From: Eubacteriales Family XIII. Incertae Sedis bacterium
Lineage (GTDB): Bacteria > Bacillota > Clostridia > Peptostreptococcales > Anaerovoracaceae
Direction of reading: 5' to 3'
NCBI GenBank assembly: GCA_031276515.1
Contig: JAISMX010000111.1
Location: 1 to 38,482 of the forward strand
Length of the DNA stretch: 38,482 nt
Each line of letters opens with the position of its first letter. Within the stretch, counting starts at the first letter, position 1. Positions 1 through 14,498 of this stretch are shown here, in pieces. Below the pieces are notes generated by a model. It was given only the letters and a program-made list of their open reading frames with translations, did no database searches and had not been told where the DNA came from. The position numbers and the translations under genes are program-made.

Positions 1-4563
<4,563 letters not shown>

Positions 4564-4564
4564 A

Positions 4565-6022
4565 ATGGGAAAACCCACGGGTTTTTTGGAATACGAACGG
4601 CTGGAAGCGGCGCATCGCCCCGTAGCCGAGCGCGTAAAGGACTACGATGAATTCGTCGCGGCCGGGGAGGCCGAAGCGCTGCGCGTACAGGGCGCGCGCT
4701 GCATGGACTGCGGCGTTCCCTACTGCCACGCGGGCTTCGTTGTGGAAGGATTTTCCATAGGCTGCCCGCTGTGCAACCTCATACCCGAGATCAACGATCT
4801 CGTGTATCGGGGCGATTACGCGGAGGCGTACAGGCGGCTCGCGAAGACCCATCCCTTTCCCGAATTCACGGGACGCGTATGCCCCGCGCTCTGCGAGGGT
4901 TCCTGCACGCTCGGCGAGCACGCGTCGCCCGTCACCATCAAGGAGATCGAGCGCTTCGTCAGCGACGAGACGCTGCGGCGGGGCCTTGAACCGAGACCGC
5001 CCCTGCTGCGCACGGGCAAGCGCGTGGCCGTCGTCGGCTCGGGGCCGGCGGGACTCGCCTGCGCCGAGCTTCTGAACCGGTTCGGTCACAGCGTCACGGT
5101 GTTCGAGCGCGCGGATCGCCCGGGCGGTCTGCTCATGTACGGCATACCGAACATGAAGCTCGACAAATCGCTCGTGCTGGCGCGCGTCGCGCTGATGGAG
5201 GAGGAGGGCGTGCGCTTCGTCCTCTCGTCGGAGGTGGGCGGCGACTATCCCGTGTCGGCGCTGATGCGCGATTTCGACGCGGCCGTGCTCTGCGCGGGCG
5301 CCACGAAGGAACGCGAGATCGACGTTCCGGGCAGCGGGCTCGACGGCGTGGTGAGCGCGGTGCGCTTTCTCGGCGCCGCGACCAAGAGTCTGCTCGACGG
5401 AACGCGGGACGCCGCGGGCAAGGCCGCTGCGGGCAAGGACGTGATCGTCGTGGGCGGCGGCGACACCGGCACGGACTGCGTTGCGACCGCCATACGGCAG
5501 GGCGCGAAGAGCGTCACGCAGCTTGAGATCCTGCCAAAGCCGCCCGCGGAGCGGACGGCGGGGAGCCCTTGGCCGCTTTGGCCCAAGCTGCACAAGACCG
5601 ATTACGGCCAGCGCGAGGCCATAGAGCTGTTCGGCGCCGATCCGCGCGAATACCTGACGACGGTGAAGGCGATAGAGGGCGCGAACGGGCGCGTCAGCGG
5701 CGTCAGAACCGTGCGCGTCGAGTGGGTTTCGCAAAACGGACGCCCGGCGCCGCGCGAGACGCCGGGAACGGAAAAGCTGCGCCCGGCGCAGCTGGTGCTG
5801 ACGGCCATGGGCTTCACGGGGCCGGAGCGCGCGCTCATCGACCGGCTCGACCTCAAGACGGACGCGCGCGGCAACGTCGCCACGGAAGGCGATTCGCACA
5901 AGAGCAGCCTGCTCTCCGTGTTCGCGGCCGGCGACATGCGGCGCGGCCCCGGCTTGGTCGTGTGGGGCATAGCGGAGGGTCGCCGCGCCGCGCGGGAGTG
6001 CAACGCCTTTATCTGTTCTTGA
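4565..6022 (+). CDS. gltD: Glutamate synthase small subunit (FAD/NAD(P)H, Fe-S)
   Basis: Oxidises NAD(P)H and passes electrons through FAD and 4Fe-4S clusters to GltB. ATG at 4565 starts MGKPTGFLEYER, the usual GltD N-terminus, and lies one base after the gltB stop with a purine-rich GGAAAGGAAAG segment just upstream; the frame is open further upstream but that part only overlaps gltB. It has 485 residues, the normal length. Cys-rich N-terminal cluster region (CMDCGVPYC, GCPLCN, CPALCEGSC), FAD dinucleotide motif VVGSGPAGLACAE near residue 160, and NADPH motif VVGGGDTGTDC near residue 297 are all visible. The last 14 bases overlap the 3' end of the convergent crotonase gene. No terminator is apparent between the two. 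Confidence 0.97.
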   Translation: MGKPTGFLEYERLEAAHRPVAERVKDYDEFVAAGEAEALRVQGARCMDCGVPYCHAGFVVEGFSIGCPLCNLIPEINDLVYRGDYAEAYRRLAKTHPFPEFTGRVCPALCEGSCTLGEHASPVTIKEIERFVSDETLRRGLEPRPPLLRTGKRVAVVGSGPAGLACAELLNRFGHSVTVFERADRPGGLLMYGIPNMKLDKSLVLARVALMEEEGVRFVLSSEVGGDYPVSALMRDFDAAVLCAGATKEREIDVPGSGLDGVVSAVRFLGAATKSLLDGTRDAAGKAAAGKDVIVVGGGDTGTDCVATAIRQGAKSVTQLEILPKPPAERTAGSPWPLWPKLHKTDYGQREAIELFGADPREYLTTVKAIEGANGRVSGVRTVRVEWVSQNGRPAPRETPGTEKLRPAQLVLTAMGFTGPERALIDRLDLKTDARGNVATEGDSHKSSLLSVFAAGDMRRGPGLVVWGIAEGRRAARECNAFICS

Positions 6023-6791
6023 ACTCCGCGGACCGCTTTTCGAGGAAGGCCGTCATGCCCTCCCGCCTGTCCTCGGAAGCCGAGACGCTCACATAGGCCT
6101 CGAGCTCGAAGGCGACGCCGGAGGCAAGATCCAGATCGATGCCGGCGTTGATGGCCCGCTTCGCCATCTTCACGCCTATGGGCGATTTGGAGATCACGAG
6201 ACGCGCGTACTTTTCCGTCTCCGCGAGCAGGTCCTCGGCGGGGAATACCTTTTGGACGAGTCCGATGCGCAGCGCTTCGGCGGCGTCGATCGTCTCCGCG
6301 CCGAAGATCAGGTACTTCGCCGTCCCCTTTCCGACGAGGCGCGGAAGGCGCTGCGTGCCGCCAAACGCCGGCATGATGCCCAGATTCACCTCCGGCTGCC
6401 CGAATTTCGCTTTGTCCGAGGCAAAGCGAACGTCGCAGGCCATGGCGAGCTCGCAGCCGCCGCCGAGGGCGAAGCCGTTGATTGCCGCGATGACGGGCTT
6501 GTCGATGTTCTCGATCAGCGCCATGACCCGCTGGCCTTTTTTCATCATCTCCCGGCCCTCAAATGTCGTCAGATCCTTCATCTGCGCGATGTCCGCGCCG
6601 GCCACGAAGGCCTTGCCCGCGCCCGTGAGTATGGCCGCGCGCAGCGCCTCGTCCTCGTCGATGCGGGAAAAAACGTCGCCGAGCTCGGCCAGCAGACTCG
6701 TGTTCAGCGCGTTCAGCGCCGCCGGCCTGTTCACGGTGACGAAGGCAAGCCCGTCCCGCACCTCAAACAGCAGATTTTCATAGTTCGCCAT
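6009..6791 (-). CDS. Enoyl-CoA hydratase/isomerase (crotonase family)
   Basis: Predicted to hydrate short-chain 2-enoyl-CoA to 3-hydroxyacyl-CoA. ATG at 6791 (MANYENLLFEV) follows an AAGGAG ribosome binding site; the longer open frame upstream has no such signal. It has 260 residues, typical of the family. The oxyanion-hole segment GAGKAFVAGADI (about 57-68) and both crotonase glutamates are present, Glu114 in GGGCELAMACD and Glu134 in GQPEVNLGIMP, so it should be a true hydratase rather than an inactive relative. The C-terminus (REGMTAFLEKRSAEF) resembles the clostridial Crt enzyme of butyrate formation, but the usual Crt neighbours (bcd, etf, hbd) are absent here. It lies 16 bases after the aminotransferase stop, so the two are probably co-transcribed and may act together in amine or amino-acid breakdown; that pathway link is inference. 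Confidence 0.9.
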   Translation of the reverse strand: MANYENLLFEVRDGLAFVTVNRPAALNALNTSLLAELGDVFSRIDEDEALRAAILTGAGKAFVAGADIAQMKDLTTFEGREMMKKGQRVMALIENIDKPVIAAINGFALGGGCELAMACDVRFASDKAKFGQPEVNLGIMPAFGGTQRLPRLVGKGTAKYLIFGAETIDAAEALRIGLVQKVFPAEDLLAETEKYARLVISKSPIGVKMAKRAINAGIDLDLASGVAFELEAYVSVSASEDRREGMTAFLEKRSAEFKNR

Positions 6792-6807
6792 ATCGATTCT
6801 CCTTGTT

Positions 6808-8169
6808 TTACAATTTAAATTCCTTTTTCGTGTCCGCCAGCGCCTCATCCAGTCTGGAAATCACGGCGTTGATGCTTTCGTCGCTCAGAACGGCGGGCGG
6901 CTCGATGCGGACCGTCTTGGCGTTCACGAGGGTTCCGGCCGTCATGACGCGCCGCGCGAAAAGCCCCTTCGTGACGCTGTAGCCGATCTCGGCCTCCGGA
7001 AACTCCATGCAGATCAGCAGTCCAGCGCCCCTGTACGCGGTCAGCACGGTCGGATATTTCTTCTTGAGCTCCTCTAATTTGCTCATGATGTAGTCGCCCT
7101 TTTTCTTGCACATGCCGGGGACGTCGTTTTCGAGCATGAACTTGATCGTGGCGATCGCGGCGGAGCAGGCCAGCGGATTGCCGCCGAAGGTCGGCGAGCC
7201 GAGTATCCACGGGTTGTTGATCAGCTTGTCCACCCACATTTTGGGACGGGCGATGATGCCGGTGATCGGCATGATGCCGCCGCCGAAGGCTTTGCCGTAG
7301 GTCATGATGTCGGGTACGACGCCCTCGTATTCGCAGCGCCACATCGTGCCGGTCCGGCCCATGCCGGTCTGTATCTCGTCGAGGATCAGCGCGACGCCGT
7401 ACTTGTCGCAGATTTCGCGCACCTTCTTTAAATATCCGGCGGGCGGGATGACGACGCCGGCTTCGCCCTGTATCGGTTCGAGGATGACGGCGGCGACCTT
7501 CTCGCCGACGGTCTGCAAATTCTTCACGGCCGCTTCGAGCGCGTCCGCGTTGCCGTACTCGACGTGCTGCACCTGCTGCACCATCGGGATGTAATCCTCC
7601 CTGTAGCCCCCCTTGCCGCCCATGGAAATCGCGCCCATGGATTTGCCGTGGAAGGCGCCGACGCTCGAGATGAACCACCTGCCGCCCGTCGCGAGGCGGG
7701 CCAGCTTCAGGGACATCTCCACGGCCTCCGCGCCGCCGTTCGTGAAGAAGCAGTATTGCAGATCGCCCGGCGTGATCATCGCGAGTATGTTCGCGAGATA
7801 GCCCCTGAGCGGATCCACGAGCTCCTGCGAGTGAAGCGCGTATTTGTTGAGCTGCGCCTGCACCGTCTTCAAAATCTCGGGATTCCTGTGGCCGCAGGTG
7901 AATATGCCGAAGCCGCCGAGACAGTCGATGAACTGCGTCCCGTACAGATCCTCAAAATGGTCCACGCTGTCCGTCCACTCCACAAAGGCGGCGTCGGTGG
8001 ACACCGACTTCCTGTATTCCAACCATCCCGGGTTGACGTTCTCATTGAAATTATTGATGGATTCCTTGACGATGCTGTCCTTTTCTTCCTTTGTGAGCGT
8101 CTCTCTTTCGATAAAGCCCACCACCTTACGGGCCTGTTCCAATGCGAGCTCTCTGTTGTAAGCAGTCAT
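6808..8169 (-). CDS. patA: Class III aminotransferase, putrescine aminotransferase type
   Basis: PLP enzyme expected to move the amino group of putrescine (or a related diamine or omega-amino acid) to a 2-oxo acid. ATG at 8169 (MTAYNRELALEQ) has a good GGAGGT ribosome binding site; the open frame upstream is non-coding leader. It has 453 residues, near the length of E. coli PatA (YgjG), and shares distinctive segments with it: NPGWLEYRKSV, FIDCLGGFGIF, HSQELVDPLRG, FHGKSMGA and KTVRIEPP. Asp264 in LDEIQTGMGRTG and the PLP lysine Lys293 in YGKAFGGG are visible. It leads a two-gene unit with the downstream crotonase and is divergent from sppA across a 392-base gap. Ornithine or 4-aminobutyrate aminotransferase activity cannot be excluded from sequence alone. 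Confidence 0.88.
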   Translation of the reverse strand: MTAYNRELALEQARKVVGFIERETLTKEEKDSIVKESINNFNENVNPGWLEYRKSVSTDAAFVEWTDSVDHFEDLYGTQFIDCLGGFGIFTCGHRNPEILKTVQAQLNKYALHSQELVDPLRGYLANILAMITPGDLQYCFFTNGGAEAVEMSLKLARLATGGRWFISSVGAFHGKSMGAISMGGKGGYREDYIPMVQQVQHVEYGNADALEAAVKNLQTVGEKVAAVILEPIQGEAGVVIPPAGYLKKVREICDKYGVALILDEIQTGMGRTGTMWRCEYEGVVPDIMTYGKAFGGGIMPITGIIARPKMWVDKLINNPWILGSPTFGGNPLACSAAIATIKFMLENDVPGMCKKKGDYIMSKLEELKKKYPTVLTAYRGAGLLICMEFPEAEIGYSVTKGLFARRVMTAGTLVNAKTVRIEPPAVLSDESINAVISRLDEALADTKKEFKL

Positions 8170-8561
8170 GATCGTACCTCCATTTTTAATTGTGACCTTT
8201 TTTGTGAATGCGCCGGAAGGGCCTTTGCGCGGCCCCCGCAATCGCCGCATTTCTTATTTACATAACATTCAAGTTTCATGCCGGATTGCGAATTTTCTGC
8301 ATTTGGTCGCGCGCGCGTCGCCGATGCGGCAAAAAACGCGGAATGGCAACGAAATACGCGAAACGGATATGTCATACCTTGGCATCTTGGTATGCGATTC
8401 GTATCGCGATAGAGACAAGAATCTCATTATTGAGAAACATCTTTGCCTTATTTTTGTTGACATGCGCATAAAAAACAAGGAAAATAGAGTAAAGGTTTTC
8501 ACACGAGACGCGAGCCGCCGCGAGGCCGTTTGCGATTGCGGCGCCACAAAAGGAAATTGCC
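8170..8561. other. Divergent intergenic region with clustered inverted repeats
   Basis: This 392-base gap between patA (-) and sppA (+) shows no convincing gene. It is clearly richer in A+T than its surroundings, mostly from 8360 on. Three short inverted repeats lie side by side: CATACC (8373-8378) with GGTATG (8389-8394); GCGAT (8394-8398) with ATCGC (8403-8407); and TCTCA (8422-8426) with TGAGA (8431-8435). They are in the right place to be operators for either divergent unit. I could not find a convincing minus-strand promoter for patA. Confidence 0.5.
8457..8485 (+). promoter_or_regulatory. Candidate sigma-A promoter for sppA
   Basis: A perfect -35 TTGACA (8457-8462) is followed after 17 bases by GAAAAT (8480-8485), a 4/6 match to the -10. 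The start would be near 8492, giving a leader of about 70 bases. The spacer holds the palindrome ATGCGCAT (8462-8469). Confidence 0.55.
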
Positions 8562-9713
8562 ATGTATGAAGATTACGAAAGCAAAACCACCGACAAAGAA
8601 AACGCGCGGATCGCCGCGGATCGGCCAAACGCGGGAGCGCGAGCGGAGCCATGGGATCGCTCTCGGCCTGAGGTGCGGGAAAGGGGCGAGGTGCCGGGAG
8701 GACGCCGCGCGGGCGGATGGAGGAAGGGCGCGCTGATCTATGTCGCCGTCCTTGCCGGAATTCTGCTGATAGGCTTCGCGATTATGAAGATGTTTTCGGG
8801 TTCCGACGACGCCTCATACGCCGCGCCGAACAAACCGTACATCGCGCAGCTCAACGTGATCGGAACCATAAGCGCTTCCTCCGAAGGCGGCGTGTTCGGA
8901 AGCGAAGCCGCTTACAATCATGGATGGACGCTCTCGCTCCTCGACGAGCTCATATACGACAACAACAATCAGGGACTGATCCTTTTCGTCGATTCTCCGG
9001 GCGGCGGCGTATACGAGAGCGACGAGCTTTATCTCAAACTCAGGGAGTACACGGATGAGACGGGATGCCCCGTGTACGCGGTTATGGGTTCCATGGCGGC
9101 CTCCGGCGGCTACTACATCGCCGCCGCCGCCGAACGCATCTATGCGAACCGCAACACGTGGACGGGCTCCATAGGCGTGACGATGGGAACCATGTTGGAC
9201 GTCAGCGATTTTCTCGAAAGCCACGGCGTCAAGGTCGAAACCATCATCGCGGGCCGCAACAAAGCCATGGGCAGCAGCTTCGCGCCCATGACGGATGAAC
9301 AGAAGAGCATATTCCAAGGCCTCATCGACGAGGCCTACGATCAATTCACGGGCATCGTCGCCGAAGAACGCGCGCTCGACCTCGAGTATGTGCGCGGGCT
9401 GGCGGACGGCAGGATATACACGGCCGCGCAGGCTCTCGAAAACGGTCTCGTGGACGACCTCGGCGACCTCGAAACGGCGTTTGACGACATGTGCAAAGAG
9501 TATGGACTCGTTTCCTGCGAATGGACGGAATTCAACTATACGGACGATTCGCTGTTCGGTATGCTGTTCGGCGCGACTGCGGAAAAGGGAGCGGCGGCCA
9601 TGCTGTCTTTCTTTTCGGATATGCTCACGCGGGAGGGCGGAGATGTCGAGGCGATGCTCAAATTGGCGGAAAACCGCGTTCCCGCGCCGCAATATCTGTA
9701 CGGCGGCCGGTAA
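8562..9713 (+). CDS. sppA: Signal peptide peptidase SppA (S49 serine protease)
   Basis: Membrane-anchored protease that degrades leftover signal peptides. The 383-residue protein is of the short Bacillus type with one protease domain. Residues 1-56 are a charged, hydrophilic cytoplasmic extension, followed by one membrane segment (about 57-77) and an outward-facing catalytic domain. The Ser/Lys dyad is visible: Ser181 in GSMAASGGYYIA and Lys234 in AGRNKAMGSSF, matching the Bacillus SppA sites. The start ATG at 8562 follows AAAGGAAA. An internal GTG start closer to the membrane segment is possible, because the 56-residue extension is longer than usual. It is monocistronic, with a terminator downstream. 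Confidence 0.93.
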   Translation: MYEDYESKTTDKENARIAADRPNAGARAEPWDRSRPEVRERGEVPGGRRAGGWRKGALIYVAVLAGILLIGFAIMKMFSGSDDASYAAPNKPYIAQLNVIGTISASSEGGVFGSEAAYNHGWTLSLLDELIYDNNNQGLILFVDSPGGGVYESDELYLKLREYTDETGCPVYAVMGSMAASGGYYIAAAAERIYANRNTWTGSIGVTMGTMLDVSDFLESHGVKVETIIAGRNKAMGSSFAPMTDEQKSIFQGLIDEAYDQFTGIVAEERALDLEYVRGLADGRIYTAAQALENGLVDDLGDLETAFDDMCKEYGLVSCEWTEFNYTDDSLFGMLFGATAEKGAAAMLSFFSDMLTREGGDVEAMLKLAENRVPAPQYLYGGR

Positions 9714-9747
9714 TCCGCCGCCGCGGACCGCATCGTCCGCCGCGGGG

Positions 9748-9770
9748 AAACGCGTCGCTTGCGTTTTTTT
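9748..9770 (+). terminator. Intrinsic terminator of sppA
   Basis: AAACGC (9748-9753) pairs with GCGTTT (9761-9766) around a 7-base loop and runs into a T tract to 9770. It starts 34 bases after the sppA stop. Confidence 0.7.
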
Positions 9771-9812
9771 CGTATGACGGCGCCTTTCGTCTCGACGGCA
9801 TATGCCCGTTTT

Positions 9813-10538
9813 TCAATCAAATCCTTTCTCGGCGAATTCGGCGGAAGGGTCGCTTTCCCGAGGCGGTTTCGATAGCTCGAAATAGTCCTTTTTGAAGCGA
9901 ATCAAGCCCTCGCCGCGCATCATGCTCAGCTCGTGCGACAGCGAGCTGCGGTTGACGCCGAGGTACTGCGCAAACTGCTCCCTGCTCATGTGGATGCGGA
10001 AGCCGCTCTCGCCCGTCCGCGTTTCCATATTGCGCAAAAATACCAGAATCCTCTCGCGCAGCGAACGCTTGTACAGGACGTCTATCTTGTAGAGCTTCTT
10101 GATGTTCTCGTTGGCGAGGAAGCGTATCAGATTGACGCTGAACCTCTCGTGCATCGCTCCGCGCAGAGCTCCGGCGCGCATGAGCGCGTCATAGCGGAAG
10201 ATCAGGAGCGTGGCGTCCGTCAGGCAGCCGATCCGAAAGGGGCAGCGCTTCGTCACCGTGCAGGCGATGTCGAGACCGACCGAATCGCCCGCCCCATAGT
10301 GCGCGATCAGCTCCACATGTCCGCCGTAGCCGTTTTTTTCGCAGACCAGTTTGCCTTCCGCCACAATCGCGAAGAAGTCGAGCTCGCCGCCTTCCTCCGC
10401 GAGCGATTCGCCGGCCGCGCATCGGCGCAGGGACGCTTTCGAGAGCTTGCGCAGCAACGCGCACTCCTCCGGCCCAAAGTCGCCGAAGATCCGCGTTTTC
10501 ATCATGATGCGGTTCAATTCGCCCTCTGTCATGGACAT
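9813..10538 (-). CDS. Crp/Fnr family transcriptional regulator
   Basis: One-component DNA-binding regulator of 241 residues. An N-terminal cyclic-nucleotide-binding-like jelly roll (about 12-130) is followed by a long dimerisation helix and a C-terminal winged helix (about 180-225), with the recognition segment MSREQFAQYLGVNRSSLSHE. There is no Fnr-type cysteine cluster at the N-terminus, so an oxygen-sensing cluster is unlikely; the ligand is unknown. ATG at 10538 directly follows the TGA of the LTA synthase gene with no gap. A second in-frame ATG at 10532 has better spacing to the GGAG (9 bases versus 3) and may be the real start. Its place right behind the LTA synthase suggests translational coupling. 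The target genes cannot be told from this window. Confidence 0.9.
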   Translation of the reverse strand: MSMTEGELNRIMMKTRIFGDFGPEECALLRKLSKASLRRCAAGESLAEEGGELDFFAIVAEGKLVCEKNGYGGHVELIAHYGAGDSVGLDIACTVTKRCPFRIGCLTDATLLIFRYDALMRAGALRGAMHERFSVNLIRFLANENIKKLYKIDVLYKRSLRERILVFLRNMETRTGESGFRIHMSREQFAQYLGVNRSSLSHELSMMRGEGLIRFKKDYFELSKPPRESDPSAEFAEKGFD

Positions 10539-12575
<2,037 letters not shown>

Positions 12576-12621
12576 TTGTTGATTCTCACACACACATTCC
12601 GATAAAACACACACGATTTGC

Positions 12622-12640
12622 CCGGAGCGAACCGCTCCGG
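12622..12640 (-). other. Perfect 8-bp hairpin in the rsmA-LTA synthase gap
   Basis: CCGGAGCG (12622-12629) and CGCTCCGG (12633-12640) form a perfect stem with a 3-base loop. On the minus strand it is followed by a GT-rich stretch ending in TTTTATC, which is too poor a U tract for a confident terminator. It may weaken read-through from rsmA into the LTA synthase gene. Short runs of CA repeats lie beside it (about 12588-12612). Confidence 0.4.
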
Positions 12641-12669
12641 CGCCGCCGAAAAGCAACGGAGGCGTAGGG

Positions 12670-13545
12670 TCAAGCGCGGGGGGCGAAGGCGCGGACGGCG
12701 TCCGCCACCGCCGCGAATTCGCGGAGATCCAGCGTCTCCGCGCGGCGCGCGGCGTCTATGCCGGCCGATTCCAGCGCGCGGCCGATTTCCTCCTTGCCGC
12801 ATCCGGCGAGGCCGGTCAGCGCGTTCAGCAGGGTTTTGCGGCGCTTGCCGAAGCCCGCGCGCACGACGGCGAAAAACATGGCCTCGCTCTGCGGCCGGAC
12901 GGCCTTTTCCCACCGGAAGTCGAAGCGCAGCACCGACGAATCCACCTGCGGCTTGGGGATGAAAACCTCCCGCGACACCCGGGCGATGAAACGCGTCTCG
13001 CAGCGATAGCGCACCGCCACGGTCAGAGCGCCGTAGGCCTTTTCGCCGGCGCGCGCGCTTATGCGCTCCGCGACCTCCCTTTGCATCATGAAAGTCATGC
13101 CGTCGGCCTGCGGGCCTTCCTCCAAAAACCGCAGGATGACGGGGGTCGTGATGCAGTAGGGCAGGTTGCCGATGATCTTGAGGCCGCCTCGCTCCGTCTC
13201 GTCTCGGCGCAGCAATTCGCAAAGATCGATTTTCAGTATATCGCCTTGTACGACGCGTATATTGTCATAATTTCCCAGAACATCCGCGAGCAGGGGTATG
13301 AGGCGAGCGTCCAGCTCGACCGCGACCACGCGGCGGGCTTTTTCGGCCAGTGCCGCCGTCAGCACGCCCATGCCGGGGCCGACCTCGAGCACACAGTCGT
13401 CCTCTCCTATGCCGGCGCCCTCGACGATGCGGTCGACGACGTTCTTGTCGACCAGGAAATTCTGACCAAAGCGTTTGACGGCGCGAATCCCGTATCGCTC
13501 GCCGAGCTCGCGAACGGCGGATGGCGCGTACAGCTTCCGCATCAT
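12670..13545 (-). CDS. rsmA: 16S rRNA dimethyladenosine transferase (RsmA/KsgA)
   Basis: Dimethylates two adjacent adenines near the 3' end of 16S rRNA during small-subunit assembly, using SAM. It has 291 residues, normal length. The signatures are RFGQNFLVD (about 25-33), the SAM-binding VLEVGPGMGVLT (about 52-63) and the catalytic IIGNLPYCITTP (about 124-135). The start overlaps the divIC stop as ATGA, with a second ATG immediately after. It lies between divIC and the LTA synthase on the minus strand; coupling with divIC is implied by the 4-base overlap. Confidence 0.96.
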   Translation of the reverse strand: MMRKLYAPSAVRELGERYGIRAVKRFGQNFLVDKNVVDRIVEGAGIGEDDCVLEVGPGMGVLTAALAEKARRVVAVELDARLIPLLADVLGNYDNIRVVQGDILKIDLCELLRRDETERGGLKIIGNLPYCITTPVILRFLEEGPQADGMTFMMQREVAERISARAGEKAYGALTVAVRYRCETRFIARVSREVFIPKPQVDSSVLRFDFRWEKAVRPQSEAMFFAVVRAGFGKRRKTLLNALTGLAGCGKEEIGRALESAGIDAARRAETLDLREFAAVADAVRAFAPRA

Positions 13546-13961
13546 TCGGCGTCCGCCTTTTCGTCCGAGGGCGCGCCGTCCGCCGCATCCTCGGCGTCGC
13601 GCTCCGGCAGCACGTAATATATTTCGCCGGGCTTCACCATGCGGAGCCGCGTGCGCGCCTGCTGCTCTATGTACACCGGGTCGTTTATGTACTCGAGCTC
13701 GCTTTCGAGACGCGCTTTCTTATCGAGAGCGGCATCGAGTTCGGCCATGGCCCGCGCTTCGTCCGCTTTCAGCGCGACGATGCGGACGGCGTAGACGCTC
13801 GACATGACCAGCAGGAACAGCAGGATCGCGATGTAGAATTTGCGGTAGGCGAACATGCGGTTTCCGCGCCTTCGGGATTTTTGAAGCGCGCGCTTCTCCT
13901 TGCGGTTTTCCCGCGCCTCCGCCATGCTTATGATGCGTTCGTTCCTTGTTCGTCTGTTCAT
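13542..13961 (-). CDS. divIC: DivIC/FtsL-like septum formation initiator
   Basis: Small bitopic division protein of 139 residues. It has a basic cytoplasmic N-terminus (about 1-38), one membrane segment (about 41-60: YRKFYIAILLFLLVMSSVYA), a coiled coil (about 65-92) and the family's short C-terminal region (EYINDPVYIEQQARTRLRMV), where NDPxxIExxAR is characteristic. The C-terminal tail is acidic. The start at 13961 has no clear ribosome binding site; ATG at 13925 (MAEARENRK) is an alternative. It opens the minus-strand divIC-rsmA-LTA-Crp run, diverging from metK. Confidence 0.85.
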   Translation of the reverse strand: MNRRTRNERIISMAEARENRKEKRALQKSRRRGNRMFAYRKFYIAILLFLLVMSSVYAVRIVALKADEARAMAELDAALDKKARLESELEYINDPVYIEQQARTRLRMVKPGEIYYVLPERDAEDAADGAPSDEKADAE

Positions 13962-13983
13962 TCGGTTCGCGTCTCGCGCCCGT

Positions 13984-14071
13984 GTTATACCATTCCGATT
14001 GTGTTTAATTTGCGCACCGTCACCGCCAAAGCCTTCTCGGCTATTCTATCACAAAAATGCCCGTTGTACAA
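13984..14071 (-). promoter_or_regulatory. Candidate promoters for the divIC operon
   Basis: Two minus-strand candidates are seen. One is an extended -10, TGGTATAAC, with its hexamer at 13984-13989. The other has -10 TAGAAT (complement of 14043-14048), 17 bases from TTGTAC (complement of 14066-14071), the latter inside the perfect palindrome GTTGTACAAC (14063-14072). Neither has a strong -35. Confidence 0.35.
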
Positions 14072-14132
14072 CAATTAAAAACGCGCATTTTTCAAGCAAA
14101 AACGTTACGGGAGATTCCGGAACAATTTTTGC

Positions 14133-14162
14133 TTGACGCGTCGCGGCGGCGCGCGTTATAAT
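14133..14162 (+). promoter_or_regulatory. Sigma-A promoter driving the riboswitch-metK transcript
   Basis: TTGACG (14133-14138) is followed after 18 bases by a perfect TATAAT (14157-14162). The spacer is entirely G+C apart from one T at each end region. The palindrome ATGTTG-T-CAACAT (14164-14176) covers the expected start site and could be an operator. Confidence 0.8.
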
Positions 14163-14191
14163 AATGTTGTCAACATAACAACCGAATATCC

Positions 14192-14418
14192 CCTTATCGA
14201 GAGCGGCAGAGGGAATAGGCCCTGTGAAGCCCGGCAACCTGTGACGCCGATCCTCAATCAAAGCATTCCATATGACGAGGATTGGCGAATATCGTTTTTT
14301 ATTGTCCGTTCCAAAATTCGGAACGGGAGTCAAATCGAAAACGGTATGACGTCCGACGCGTACGCGCGCGGATCGCAAAGGTGCCAAATCCTACAGACCG
14401 GAGGTCTGAAAGATGAGG
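14192..14418 (+). ncRNA. SAM-I (S-box) riboswitch aptamer with enlarged P3
   Basis: Senses SAM in the metK leader. P1 is CCTTATC (14192-14198) with GATGAGG (14412-14418). The conserved 5' half runs from GAGAG through GAGGGA, GGCCC, TGAAGCCCGGCAACC (14199-14239). The conserved 3' half is AGGTGCCAAATCC (14379-14391), P4 CAGACC/GGTCTG (14394-14399/14403-14408) and GAAAGATGAGG. P3 closes by GGC-ACCT with AGGT-GCC (14233-14240/14379-14385). Between these arms lie 138-139 extra bases, far more than the usual short P3 loop. They hold an 11-bp hairpin (14245-14255/14277-14287, one G-U), a 7-bp hairpin CCGTTCC/GGAACGG (14306-14312/14320-14326) and a G+C-rich hairpin (about 14352-14372). The core motifs are all intact, so I expect it to bind SAM. 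Confidence 0.93.
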
Positions 14419-14432
14419 AAGCATACACCGGC

Positions 14433-14461
14433 CTCTTCATCGTCAGCGATGGAGAGTTTTT
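14433..14461 (+). terminator. SAM riboswitch expression platform (intrinsic terminator)
   Basis: CTCTTCATCG (14433-14442) pairs with CGATGGAGAG (14447-14456) around TCAG, a 10-bp stem with one G-U, followed by TTTTT (14457-14461). The 3' strand of P1 (GATGAGGA, 14412-14419) can instead pair with TCTTCATC (14434-14441), 8 bp with one G-U, which would break the terminator. So high SAM should free the terminator and switch metK off. Confidence 0.9.
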
Positions 14462-14498
14462 CTTGTGCGAGGGGAGAACAAGGAGAGGAAGGAGCAAT

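Noticed and set aside
8380-8396. Sigma-54-like TGGCAT...TATGC
   Set aside because: GG-to-GC spacing is one base too long and the -12 part is poor; it also overlaps the inverted repeat.
14245-14300. Intrinsic terminator inside the riboswitch P3 insertion
   Set aside because: An 11-bp hairpin is followed by TTTTTT, but seven bases separate them, too far for efficient termination.
14133-14498. In-frame upstream extension of metK
   Set aside because: The segment contains the promoter, SAM-I aptamer and terminator, and the MetK N-terminus with a strong ribosome binding site is at 14499.
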